From assembly GCA_002448305.1 (NCBI GenBank), contig DJWY01000003.1, positions 33,017 to 70,923 of the forward strand: a stretch of 37,907 nt of DNA. Direction: 5' to 3'. The position numbers and the translations under genes were made by a program. Every line of letters starts with the position of its first letter. The stretch's first letter is position 1. Positions 8,067 through 16,436 of the stretch are shown here, piece by piece. The notes below the pieces were generated by a model. It did not search any database. It was not told the DNA's origin and saw nothing but the letters and a program-made list of their open reading frames with translations. The DNA is from Selenomonadales bacterium UBA7018. Lineage in GTDB: Bacteria; Bacillota; Negativicutes; Selenomonadales; Selenomonadaceae.

Positions 8067-9299
8067 ATGATTCACGTTTGTTTCGGGCTTTACGACAAGA
8101 CCGGGCGATATTCCAAATTCACGGGCACGACTATGTGTTCGCTCTTTGAAAATGCCACGCCCCCCCCCACGTCAATTACCGTACACATTCTCCACGACAA
8201 CACCTTGACGCAAGATAACCGCGACAAATTCATTTATTTAACGGGGCGTTACGGGCAAGCCGTGAAGTTTTATAACGTCGACGAACTCTGCGCGGATAGA
8301 ATTGCAGAAATAAATATACTTATTCCGTCAGCAAAAACTTCACAATTAAGTATAGCCGCTCTATATCGTTTGCTAATTCCGCAAATTATTTCAGCTGATA
8401 TTGAAAAAGTCATTTATCTCGATTCCGATATTATCGTCAATCTCGATATAACTGAACTTTGGCAAATTGAACTTAACGATAAATCGATTGCTGCCGTTGC
8501 CGAAGCAGAAAATGACCCGCTTGATTATCCTCGAAATGCAAAAGTAAATTATCTCGTAAAAAACAATTTAGTCAGTTATAATGATTACTTTAATTCAGGT
8601 GTCTTGCTCATTAATTTGAACTCTTGGCGTAATGAAGAAGAATTGATATCAGACGGTATAAAATACCTTAGCGAACACCCGCAACTCATATATTTAGACC
8701 AAGAAGTATTGAATTATATATATTCAAAAAGCTATCTCAAACTACCTGCAAAATTCAATGCCCTCGTAAGAAGCGAACGCTTTGTTGAGAAAACTCCGCA
8801 AGCTCGGAAAAAAATCTATCACTATAATAACAGCAACGGTGGGCAAGGTATTGCTCTCAATCTTAGTGATAACCTCAATCGGCTGTGGATAAAATATTTC
8901 ATGAAAACTCCTTGGTTTGACGAAGATTCAATCGGGCGACTTTACGAAGGCGTTGAGCAAATGCACGGTGGGCTAAAAAGCTCCATGCTAAATCTTTCAG
9001 CAATGATGAGCGGCAAAACTCGCGCTTTCTTCGTCACCCCGCAAGATGTCGACATGATTAAAAAAGCTTTCTCCGTACAAACGAACGAAGATATTATTCT
9101 AGCCGAAAATCAAGAGTCGATAAAAAAATTAATCAAAGCCATGAAACGCTCGCAAGGTAAAAAAATTTTCTTTATAACCATGCTTATTTTCCCGTACAAC
9201 GTATTAATCAATGAAGGCTTTGTTTTCGGTAAAGATTTTTTAAACGGCGCAGAATTTTTATTGGGCTTTAATTCTTATTTGCTAATCAAAGACATGTAA
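8067..9299 (+). CDS. Glycosyltransferase family 8 protein, copy 2, with in-frame C9 tract
   Basis: This 410-residue paralog of the previous gene has the same ribosome-site and start context (AAGGAGTGATTCTATG), so the duplication included the leader. Motifs: YLDSDI (metal-binding DxD), YFNSGVLLINL, LDQEVLNYIY, KTPWFDED, and the same unknown C-terminal domain of about 120 residues. The first third and last third are nearly identical to copy 1, whereas the acceptor-facing middle differs, suggesting different linkage or acceptor. Codons 32-34 are three CCC codons forming a nine-C tract (8160-8168) absent from copy 1. Adding or losing one C would stop translation about 20 codons later. The gene reads through in this assembly (ON). 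A terminator follows directly. Confidence 0.85.
   Translation: MIHVCFGLYDKTGRYSKFTGTTMCSLFENATPPPTSITVHILHDNTLTQDNRDKFIYLTGRYGQAVKFYNVDELCADRIAEINILIPSAKTSQLSIAALYRLLIPQIISADIEKVIYLDSDIIVNLDITELWQIELNDKSIAAVAEAENDPLDYPRNAKVNYLVKNNLVSYNDYFNSGVLLINLNSWRNEEELISDGIKYLSEHPQLIYLDQEVLNYIYSKSYLKLPAKFNALVRSERFVEKTPQARKKIYHYNNSNGGQGIALNLSDNLNRLWIKYFMKTPWFDEDSIGRLYEGVEQMHGGLKSSMLNLSAMMSGKTRAFFVTPQDVDMIKKAFSVQTNEDIILAENQESIKKLIKAMKRSQGKKIFFITMLIFPYNVLINEGFVFGKDFLNGAEFLLGFNSYLLIKDM
8160..8168 (+). repeat. Nine-base C homopolymer inside a glycosyltransferase gene
   Basis: C9 encodes Pro-Pro-Pro near the N-terminus of the second family 8 gene. At C10 the frame meets TAA soon after; at C8 it meets TGA. Position and length are typical of slipped-strand phase-variation tracts. 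Confidence 0.8.
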
Positions 9300-9310
9300 G
9301 AAAAAATTTC

Positions 9311-9338
9311 TCCCCGTCAACGTTGCGGGGATTTTTTT
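9311..9338 (+). terminator. Terminator after the lipopolysaccharide glycosyltransferases
   Basis: A G/C-rich stem (TCCCCG at 9311-9316 with CGGGGA at 9326-9331) is followed by seven T (9332-9338). It separates this unit from the glycogen cluster. Confidence 0.85.
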
Positions 9339-9459
9339 ACACGAAAAATTTTTCTGAAATTTTAGGCAGGAAAAAGACAATGCGCGTAGAAATGCCAATA
9401 ACAATGAAGCCTTGCTTCGGAAAATAGTTGTTTGTATTTCGTTCAGGGGGGATAATTCT

Positions 9460-10596
9460 ATGAGAAAGACAGAGTGCTTGGCAATGATCTTGGCCGGCGG
9501 GCAGGGTAGCCGCCTTAAGGCCTTAACGAAAACCGTTGCGAAGCCGGCAGTACCATTCGGCGGAAAGTATCGCATTATCGACTTCCCGCTTTCTAATTGC
9601 GCAAATTCGGGCATTGAAAAAGTTGGCGTGCTCACTCAGTATAAGCCGCTCGAACTCCACAACTATCTGGGTAGCGGTAGCTCTTGGGACCTCGACCGCA
9701 CCGGCGGCGGCGTTTTCATTCTTCCTCCTTATGCTCGCGAAAAAGGCGCGGATTGGTATCGTGGCACGGCGGACGCTATCTATCAAAACCTCAACTTCAT
9801 CGACCTCGCCGACCCCGATTACGTCCTGATTCTTTCCGGCGACCATATTTACACTATGGATTATTCCTGGATGCTCAAAGCCCACAAGATGAATAATGCT
9901 GATGTTACAATCGGCGTCTTTGAAGTCAGTTGGGAAGAGGCTCCGCGCTTCGGTATTATGGTTACCGACAAAGAAACCGGACGTATTACCGAATTCCAAG
10001 AAAAGCCGAAAGAACCTAAATCCAACCTTGCCTCTATGGGCATTTATATTTTCTCGAAACCCTTCCTCAAAAAGTATCTCGAAGAAGACGGCGTAAAAGA
10101 AGATTCAACTCACGATTTCGGCAACGACCTTATTCCGAAAATGCTCGCCGACGGCGCGCGCATGTTCTCCTACGCTTTCGAGGGCTATTGGAAAGATGTC
10201 GGAACGATTGAAAGTCTCTGGCAAGCAAATATGGACTTGCTCCAAGACCAGCCGCCCTTCGACCTCAAAGGCGACCAAAAAGTCTTCTCGTCCAATCCGT
10301 CACTGCCGCCGCATTTCGTCGGTCCTTATGCCACAGTTAAACAGGCTATGATTAATGAAGGCGCGAAAATTGAAGGCGACGTAGAAAAATGCGTTATCTT
10401 CCAAGGCGTGCGCGTAGGCAAAGGCGCGAAAGTTACCAACTCGGTTATTCTTCCGTCGGCAGTCATTGAAGAAGGCGCAATCGTCAACTACGCGATTATT
10501 GCTCAAGACGCTGTCATTAAAGCCGGCGCGAAGGTTGAAGGCAAAGAGGGCGAAATTTTCGTCGTTCCCGAAGGTGCCGTTGTTAATGCGCAGTAA
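9460..10596 (+). CDS. glgC: Glucose-1-phosphate adenylyltransferase, catalytic subunit
   Basis: GlgC makes ADP-glucose from ATP and glucose-1-phosphate, the committed step of glycogen synthesis. The 378-residue protein has the nucleotide loop LAGGQGSRL (residues 11-19), KPAVPFGGKYRIIDFPLSN, WYRGTADAI, the LSGDHIY metal region, EFQEKP, and a C-terminal hexapeptide (left-handed beta-helix) region from about residue 290. The ATG at 9460 was chosen because AGGGGGG (9445-9451) lies eight bases upstream and the protein then begins MRKTECLAMILAGG; an in-frame TTG at 9412 would add 16 unrelated residues. It heads the glgCDPBA cluster and pairs with the divergent subunit glgD downstream. Confidence 0.95.
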   Translation: MRKTECLAMILAGGQGSRLKALTKTVAKPAVPFGGKYRIIDFPLSNCANSGIEKVGVLTQYKPLELHNYLGSGSSWDLDRTGGGVFILPPYAREKGADWYRGTADAIYQNLNFIDLADPDYVLILSGDHIYTMDYSWMLKAHKMNNADVTIGVFEVSWEEAPRFGIMVTDKETGRITEFQEKPKEPKSNLASMGIYIFSKPFLKKYLEEDGVKEDSTHDFGNDLIPKMLADGARMFSYAFEGYWKDVGTIESLWQANMDLLQDQPPFDLKGDQKVFSSNPSLPPHFVGPYATVKQAMINEGAKIEGDVEKCVIFQGVRVGKGAKVTNSVILPSAVIEEGAIVNYAIIAQDAVIKAGAKVEGKEGEIFVVPEGAVVNAQ

Positions 10597-10600
10597 AAAT

Positions 10601-10628
10601 TATGCATTAAGCATTACGCATTACGAAT
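10601..10628 (+). repeat. Seven-base-period degenerate repeat between glgC and glgD
   Basis: Four consecutive heptamers fit consensus TAcGCAT (units at 10601, 10608, 10615 and 10622), each differing from the consensus by at most one or two bases. The run starts four bases after the glgC stop and ends just before the glgD ribosome site. Three other runs of the same period occur in the window (14417, 30328, 33831). Confidence 0.7.
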
Positions 10629-10649
10629 TGATTTCGGAGGTGCTTTGAA

Positions 10650-11759
10650 TTGAAACAAGTAGTGGGGATAATAAATCTTCAGGAAGGCAACAGTCTGATT
10701 AGAGAATTGGCAGCGACCCGCGCAGTTGAAGCTCTGCCTTTTGCGGGACGCTATCGCCTCGTTGACTTCGCGATTTCTAATATGGTTAATTCGGGAATAA
10801 GTGCCGTTGGTCTGCTCCTTCCCGATTTCTCGCGTGCAGTTCTCGACCATATCCGTTCCGGTAAAGATTGGGATTTGGCACGTCGTCGCGACGGCTTGAC
10901 CTATTTGCCGGCGGCTCTGCCCGATAACGATTCGCGCAAGGGCGACCTTAAAGATATTTATGCCAACCTCGACTTCGCAGAACTCAGCGGGCGTCAATAT
11001 GTCTTGCTGACCAATGCAAGCTACATTTACAACATTGACTTTGAAAAAGTTCTCGACTTCCATAAAAAGAGCGGCGCGGATATTACTATGGTTTATTCCA
11101 AAGCCCAAGTAGACCGCGAAGGCAAAAGCGTCGTTATTCAGACCAGCACAAATGGTATCGTCACCGACCTCGCCGAAGTGCCCGCGATTAAGGAAGGACA
11201 AAAAGACGTTATGGGCGCATATCTTATGCCCGTCCCGACGTTCGCTTATCTCGTCCGCTCGACCTATGAACGCGGCGGGCAAGACTTCTTGCTTGACGCT
11301 TTGATTCGTCACGCGGAAGAATTCAAAATCAGCGCGTATAAGCATGAAGGCTACGTTGCCCATATCAATTCGACTATGGAATATTACGAAGCGAACCGCG
11401 ATTGCCTCAAGCCTGAAGTTTGGGAAGAACTCTTCATGAACAACGACCGTCCGATTTTCACCAAAGTCAAGGACGAAGTTCCGGTTCAGTATAAAGAGAC
11501 GGCAAGCGTTAAAAATTCGCTCATTGCTAACGGTTGCGAAATTCGCGGCACTGTCGAAAATAGTATTCTGTTTCGCGGCGTTATCGTCGGCAAGGGCGCA
11601 GTCGTCAAAGATTCTATCCTTATGCAACGTTGCGACGTGCAAGAGGGTGCTCGCGTCGAAAATGTCATCTGCGACAAAGAAGTTATCATAACCAAAAATC
11701 GCTGGCTCAAGGGTGCGGAAAATTATCCTTATATCGTCAAGAAGAAAGCAAGAATTTAA
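10650..11759 (+). CDS. glgD: Glucose-1-phosphate adenylyltransferase, GlgD subunit
   Basis: This 369-residue GlgC homolog is the Firmicute-type GlgD subunit, which in studied species is poorly active alone and modulates GlgC in a heteromer. It keeps the fold markers (GRYRLVDFAISNMVNSGI, a beta-helix C-terminus with NSLIANGCEIRGTVENSI), but the GGxGSRL nucleotide loop of GlgC is replaced by GIINLQEGNSLIREL. The LSGD metal site is also altered (LLTNASYIY). Start is TTG at 10650 with CGGAGG (10635-10640) nine bases upstream. It follows glgC by 53 bases, which contain the heptamer repeat. Confidence 0.92.
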   Translation: MKQVVGIINLQEGNSLIRELAATRAVEALPFAGRYRLVDFAISNMVNSGISAVGLLLPDFSRAVLDHIRSGKDWDLARRRDGLTYLPAALPDNDSRKGDLKDIYANLDFAELSGRQYVLLTNASYIYNIDFEKVLDFHKKSGADITMVYSKAQVDREGKSVVIQTSTNGIVTDLAEVPAIKEGQKDVMGAYLMPVPTFAYLVRSTYERGGQDFLLDALIRHAEEFKISAYKHEGYVAHINSTMEYYEANRDCLKPEVWEELFMNNDRPIFTKVKDEVPVQYKETASVKNSLIANGCEIRGTVENSILFRGVIVGKGAVVKDSILMQRCDVQEGARVENVICDKEVIITKNRWLKGAENYPYIVKKKARI

Positions 11760-11863
11760 AATCGTCGGCTTAAGTCCGATTAAAAGTTTATGAAAGCGGC
11801 GGATTTTTACTGACGGGAAGAAAATTTCCTAGACGTAGAAATTCGCCCTTTCTATGATTTTTA

Positions 11864-11892
11864 TTGATAAATTTTTTTCTGTTTGGTAAAAT
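11864..11892 (+). promoter_or_regulatory. Promoter for glgP (and glgBA)
   Basis: TTGATA (11864-11869), 17 bases, TAAAAT (11887-11892): five of six matches in each box. It lies about 60 bases upstream of the glgP start, so the degradative and branching genes can be transcribed separately from glgCD. Confidence 0.7.
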
Positions 11893-11952
11893 GACACTTG
11901 AACCAAAAATTTTTCAGGGAAGGAAAATCACGTAGCAAAAGGAGGAATTAAC

Positions 11953-14418
11953 TTGCCAAGGGATACAGACAGAAAAATTACACGCAGTAAGGAGTACGAA
12001 AAACTCAAAGAGTCGCTCAAAATGCGCTTTATCAGCTCGGCGCATATCATGTTTGGACGCGATATTCACGAATTGCCAATGAACGAAATTTATAAAACGG
12101 TCGCGGCAGTCGCTAAGCAGGTCATTTCCGAAAACTGGATTAAGACCAATCGCGCTTACATGGACAGACAGGAAAAACAGGTTTATTATTTCTCGATTGA
12201 ATTTTTAATGGGGCGTCTGCTCAAGGCGAACCTTATCAACTTGGGCATTGATGAGGCGTTCCGCGAAGTTCTCGAAGACCTCAATTTGAATCTTGATGAC
12301 ATTTACGAAGAAGAACCCGACGCCGGCTTAGGCAATGGCGGTCTCGGACGTTTGGCGGCGTGCTTTATCGATTCTCTCGCGGCTCATCGTCTGCCCGGTC
12401 ATGGTTGCAGTATTCGCTATCAGTACGGACTTTTTGAACAGAAAATTATTCAAGGGCAACAAGTCGAAATTCCGGATAACTGGTTGCGTGACGGATTTGC
12501 TTGGGAATATCGCAAGCCCGATAAGTCAATCAACGTTAAATTTAACGGCAACGCTTACATGAAGGAGCAACCCGACGGCTCGTTAAAGTTGGTTCACGAA
12601 AACGCAATGACGGTTATGGCTGTCCCCTACGACGTGCCGATTGTCGGCTATCATAATAAAACCGTCAACACGTTGCGCCTTTGGAATGCCGAAGTTAATC
12701 GCGACTTTTCGGATTACGGCATGTTGACGCATGAACAAATGCGCGCTAAGAATGAATACCGCAATTTCGTCGAAAGCATAACCGAATACCTTTACCCCGA
12801 CGATAGCTCCTCAGAAGGCAAGCGCATGCGCCTTATTCAGGAATACTTCTTGGTTTCGGCGGGCACGCAAAGCATTATCCGTCACTATGTCCGCTCCGGC
12901 GGGAATATTCGCGAACTTGATAAGAAAATCGCTATCCATATCAACGACACGCACCCCGCACTTTGCGTCGCCGAACTTATGCGTATTTTGGTTGACGAAC
13001 ATAACCTTGAATGGAACGAAGCCTGGACAATTACCCGCGCAGTTGTCGCTTATACGAATCATACGATTATGCCCGAAGCGTTGGAAAAATGGCCGGTCGA
13101 TATGTTCAAAACGCTCCTTCCGCGCATTTACATGGTTATCGAAGAAGTTAATCGCCGCCACCTCGAATACGTCAAGGCGCGTTATCCTAACAACGTCGAA
13201 AAACTTCGCGCAATGTCTATCATTGAGAGCGGCGAAGTTCACATGGCGCGCTTAGCGATTGTCGGTTCGCATTCCGTCAACGGCGTCGCCAGAATCCATA
13301 GCGACATTCTTAAATCTACAACTTTGCACGATTTCTACGAATACTGGCCGCGCATGTTCAATAACAAAACGAACGGCATAACGCATCGCCGCTGGCTTAT
13401 GGGCAACAATCCCGAACTCGCCGACCTTATTGACAGAACTATTCGTAGCCGCGTCTGGCACCGTCACCCCGAACAGCTCGACCTTTTCAACGAATCTGTT
13501 GACGATAGAAAAGTTCTCAAGGAACTCGACGAAATTAAACTTATTCGCAAAACCGATTTAGCCAATTTCATTAAAAAGCGTCAGGGCATCGAACTTGACC
13601 CGAACACCATTTTTGATATTCAAGTCAAGCGCATTCACTCCTACAAACGCCAACTTATGAACGCGCTTCATATCATTTGGCAATACGAAAAACTCAAAAA
13701 CGACCCAAGCTATAAACCGCTCCCGACAACTTATCTTTTCGGCGGCAAGGCGGCGGCAGGTTATTATATCGCTAAGGAAACTATTCGCCTTATTAACGCG
13801 ATTGCCGACAAGATTAACAACGACAAATCCATTGACAACCGCTTAAAAGTCGTCTTCATTGAGAATTTCGGCGTATCAATCGGCGAAATTGTTTATCCTG
13901 CGGCAGATGTTAGCGAGCAAATTTCTACCGCGTCAAAAGAGGCATCCGGCACCGGCAATATGAAATTCATGATGAACGGCGCGATAACTCTTGGCACGCT
14001 TGACGGCGCAAATGTCGAAATTCGCGAGGCAGTCGGCGATGAAAATATTGTTATCTTCGGGCTGAAGGCGGGCGAAGTTCTTGCTTATTACGAGAACGGC
14101 ACCTATTCTGCGTGGAACGAATACACCAGCAATCCCAATGCGCGTCTTGTCGTTGATAAGCTCACTGACGGTAGCTTTGGCAACTTCCATTCGATTCGCG
14201 ATTATCTGATTCAAGGCAACGACGAATTCTTTATCTTGAAGGACTTCAACGCCTATATCGATGCGCACAGCGAAATTTATGCACGCTACGCCGACCGTAT
14301 GGGCTGGCTCCGTTCGGCGGCTATGAATATCGCTAACTCTGGCAGATTTTCTTCCGACAGAACCATTGACGAATACGCCGCTGAAATTTGGAATATCAAG
14401 CCGTGCAAGATTCAGTGA
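11953..14418 (+). CDS. glgP: Glycogen phosphorylase
   Basis: GlgP releases glucose-1-phosphate from glycogen ends with pyridoxal phosphate as cofactor. The 821-residue length is normal for the family. Motifs in order: YYFSIEFLMGRLL, DAGLGNGGLGRLAACF, SIRYQYGLFEQ, DTHPAL, NGITHRRWL, VQVKR-type core (DIQVKRIHSYKRQL), and EASGTGNMKFMMNGA with the cofactor-binding Lys at residue 671. Start is TTG at 11953, supported by AGGAGG (11940-11945) seven bases upstream and the preceding promoter. Its placement between synthetic genes is usual for bacterial glycogen operons. Confidence 0.96.
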   Translation: MPRDTDRKITRSKEYEKLKESLKMRFISSAHIMFGRDIHELPMNEIYKTVAAVAKQVISENWIKTNRAYMDRQEKQVYYFSIEFLMGRLLKANLINLGIDEAFREVLEDLNLNLDDIYEEEPDAGLGNGGLGRLAACFIDSLAAHRLPGHGCSIRYQYGLFEQKIIQGQQVEIPDNWLRDGFAWEYRKPDKSINVKFNGNAYMKEQPDGSLKLVHENAMTVMAVPYDVPIVGYHNKTVNTLRLWNAEVNRDFSDYGMLTHEQMRAKNEYRNFVESITEYLYPDDSSSEGKRMRLIQEYFLVSAGTQSIIRHYVRSGGNIRELDKKIAIHINDTHPALCVAELMRILVDEHNLEWNEAWTITRAVVAYTNHTIMPEALEKWPVDMFKTLLPRIYMVIEEVNRRHLEYVKARYPNNVEKLRAMSIIESGEVHMARLAIVGSHSVNGVARIHSDILKSTTLHDFYEYWPRMFNNKTNGITHRRWLMGNNPELADLIDRTIRSRVWHRHPEQLDLFNESVDDRKVLKELDEIKLIRKTDLANFIKKRQGIELDPNTIFDIQVKRIHSYKRQLMNALHIIWQYEKLKNDPSYKPLPTTYLFGGKAAAGYYIAKETIRLINAIADKINNDKSIDNRLKVVFIENFGVSIGEIVYPAADVSEQISTASKEASGTGNMKFMMNGAITLGTLDGANVEIREAVGDENIVIFGLKAGEVLAYYENGTYSAWNEYTSNPNARLVVDKLTDGSFGNFHSIRDYLIQGNDEFFILKDFNAYIDAHSEIYARYADRMGWLRSAAMNIANSGRFSSDRTIDEYAAEIWNIKPCKIQ

Positions 14419-14451
14419 TTAGAAAGTAGGGATTAGGGACTAGAGTAAAGG
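14417..14451 (+). repeat. Seven-base-period degenerate repeat between glgP and glgB
   Basis: Five heptamers with consensus GATTAGG (units at 14417, 14424, 14431, 14438 and 14445) fill almost the whole gap. The last unit merges into the G-rich ribosome site of glgB. Confidence 0.65.
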
Positions 14452-14463
14452 GGGGATTGAACT

Positions 14464-16380
14464 TTGAAAACTTCTAACCTAAGTGATTACGGGCTTTATC
14501 TGTTTCATCAAGGTACAAATTATCGCACATATGAAATGCTCGGTGCGCACTTTGTTGAGCGCGACGGCAAAAAGGGTGTTCGCTTTGCGCTGTGGGCTCC
14601 TCATGCAAAATCGGTTAGCGTCGTGGGCGACTTCAATAACTGGGATAACCGCGTAAATCGCATGATTCGCCTTGAAGACGGCGAGACGTGGGAACTTTTT
14701 ATCGAAGGGCTAAAGCAGGGCGACAACTACAAATACGCGATACTTCCGCCGCACGGCAAAGCGCATATCCTAAAGAGTGACCCCTACGGCTTTTATGCCG
14801 AAAAACGACCTAACACCGCGTCGAGACTCTATAACCTTGAAGACTATGATTGGCACGATGACGACTGGCAGGAACTTAAAAAGCGTCAATCTTCCTACTC
14901 GCACCCAATGTTAATTTACGAAGTGCACGCCGGCTCGTGGCAACGCAAGAACGGGGATTATTTGACTTATCGCGACCTTGCCGACAAGCTGATAAAATAC
15001 GTCAAGGAAATGAATTACACGCATATTGAGTTCATGCCGCTGACTGAACACCCGCTAGACAATTCGTGGGGCTATCAAACGACGGGCTATTACGCGGTGA
15101 CAAGTCGCTATGGCGAGCCAAATGATTTCCGCTATCTTGTCGAACAGGCGCACAAAAATAGTATCGGCGTGATAATGGATTGGGTGCCTGGTCATTTCTG
15201 CAAAGATACTCAAGGCTTGCGCGAATTCGACGGCGTGAACCTCTACGAATCAGACAACACGCAACTTTCCGAAAATCGCGGCTGGGGTACAATCAATTTT
15301 GACTACGGACGGACGGAAGTGCAAAGCTTTCTGATTTCTAACGCGCTGTTCTGGCTTGAAGAATTTCATATTGACGGATTAAGGATTGACGGCGTGGCAA
15401 ATATGTTGTATCTTAACTTCGGACGCGACGAGGGCGAGTGGACTCCAAATCGCTACGGCGATAGCGGAAACCTTGAAGCGGTCGAATTCCTAAAAAAACT
15501 TAATGAAGCCGTTTTCAAATACAATCCCCAAGCGTTGATGATGGCGGAAGAATCTACTTCGTGGCCGCTAATTTCCAAGCCCGTTTACATGGGCGGCATG
15601 GGTTTTAACTACAAATGGAATATGGGCTGGATGAATGATATGCTTTTCTATGTCAGCCTTGACCCGATTTATCGCAAGTGGAATCACGACAAAGTTACTT
15701 TCTCGTTCATGTACGCCTTTGCAGAAAATTTTATCCTGCCGCTTAGTCACGATGAAGTCGTTCACGGCAAGCGGTCGCTGATTGAAAAAATGCCCGGTGA
15801 TTACTGGGAAAAATTCGCGGGCTTGCGCTGTTTCTTCGGATACTGGATGGCGCATCCCGGTAAAAAACTTTTATTCATGGGCGGAGAGTTCGCGCAGTTC
15901 ATTGAGTGGAATGAAAACGACAGCTTAGATTGGCATCTTGTCGAACAATACGAAAAGCATACGCAAATGCAAAGTTATTCGCGGGCGTTGAATAAATTTT
16001 ACGTCGATAATAAATCGCTTTGGCAAGTCGATTTCGATTGGAACGGTTTCCAGTGGATTGACTGCAACGACAATGATAACAGCGTAATTTCTTTTATTCG
16101 CAAGGCGGAAGATAGCGACGATTACTTGATAATTATCTGCAACTTTAAGCCCGAACAACACGACGATTATAGAGTTGGCGTCCCTGACAAGGGGGCTTAC
16201 GTCGAAATTTTCAATTCGGACGCGGAAGAGTTCGGCGGCAAGGGAATCACTAATGCCGGCTCGCTTATGTCCGAAGATATTCCTTATCACAACAGAAATC
16301 AATCGATTACATTGACAATCCCGCCACTTGCAACGATTTTCCTTAGACAGGACGTGCCGCAGGATTATCTGGCGGATTAA
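14464..16380 (+). CDS. glgB: 1,4-alpha-glucan branching enzyme
   Basis: GlgB cuts alpha-1,4 chains and reattaches them as alpha-1,6 branches. The 638-residue GH13 protein starts with a CBM48 domain (RFALWAPHAKSVSVVGDFNNW) and then the catalytic barrel: DWVPGHF (region I), LRIDGVANM with the nucleophile Asp309, MAEEST with the acid Glu at 362/363, and LSHDEVVHGKRS with Asp430. Start is TTG at 14464, eight bases after the G-rich site AAAGGGGGG (14447-14455). It lies 45 bases after glgP. Confidence 0.96.
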   Translation: MKTSNLSDYGLYLFHQGTNYRTYEMLGAHFVERDGKKGVRFALWAPHAKSVSVVGDFNNWDNRVNRMIRLEDGETWELFIEGLKQGDNYKYAILPPHGKAHILKSDPYGFYAEKRPNTASRLYNLEDYDWHDDDWQELKKRQSSYSHPMLIYEVHAGSWQRKNGDYLTYRDLADKLIKYVKEMNYTHIEFMPLTEHPLDNSWGYQTTGYYAVTSRYGEPNDFRYLVEQAHKNSIGVIMDWVPGHFCKDTQGLREFDGVNLYESDNTQLSENRGWGTINFDYGRTEVQSFLISNALFWLEEFHIDGLRIDGVANMLYLNFGRDEGEWTPNRYGDSGNLEAVEFLKKLNEAVFKYNPQALMMAEESTSWPLISKPVYMGGMGFNYKWNMGWMNDMLFYVSLDPIYRKWNHDKVTFSFMYAFAENFILPLSHDEVVHGKRSLIEKMPGDYWEKFAGLRCFFGYWMAHPGKKLLFMGGEFAQFIEWNENDSLDWHLVEQYEKHTQMQSYSRALNKFYVDNKSLWQVDFDWNGFQWIDCNDNDNSVISFIRKAEDSDDYLIIICNFKPEQHDDYRVGVPDKGAYVEIFNSDAEEFGGKGITNAGSLMSEDIPYHNRNQSITLTIPPLATIFLRQDVPQDYLAD

Positions 16381-16436
16381 CCTAACGAAAAATTTTCCCA
16401 AAAATTATAACAGATATACAGGAGGGAGTTCTTGAT

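Noticed and set aside
9412..9459. Upstream TTG start for glgC
   Set aside because: The extra 16 residues are unlike GlgC, and the strong G-rich ribosome site fits ATG 9460.
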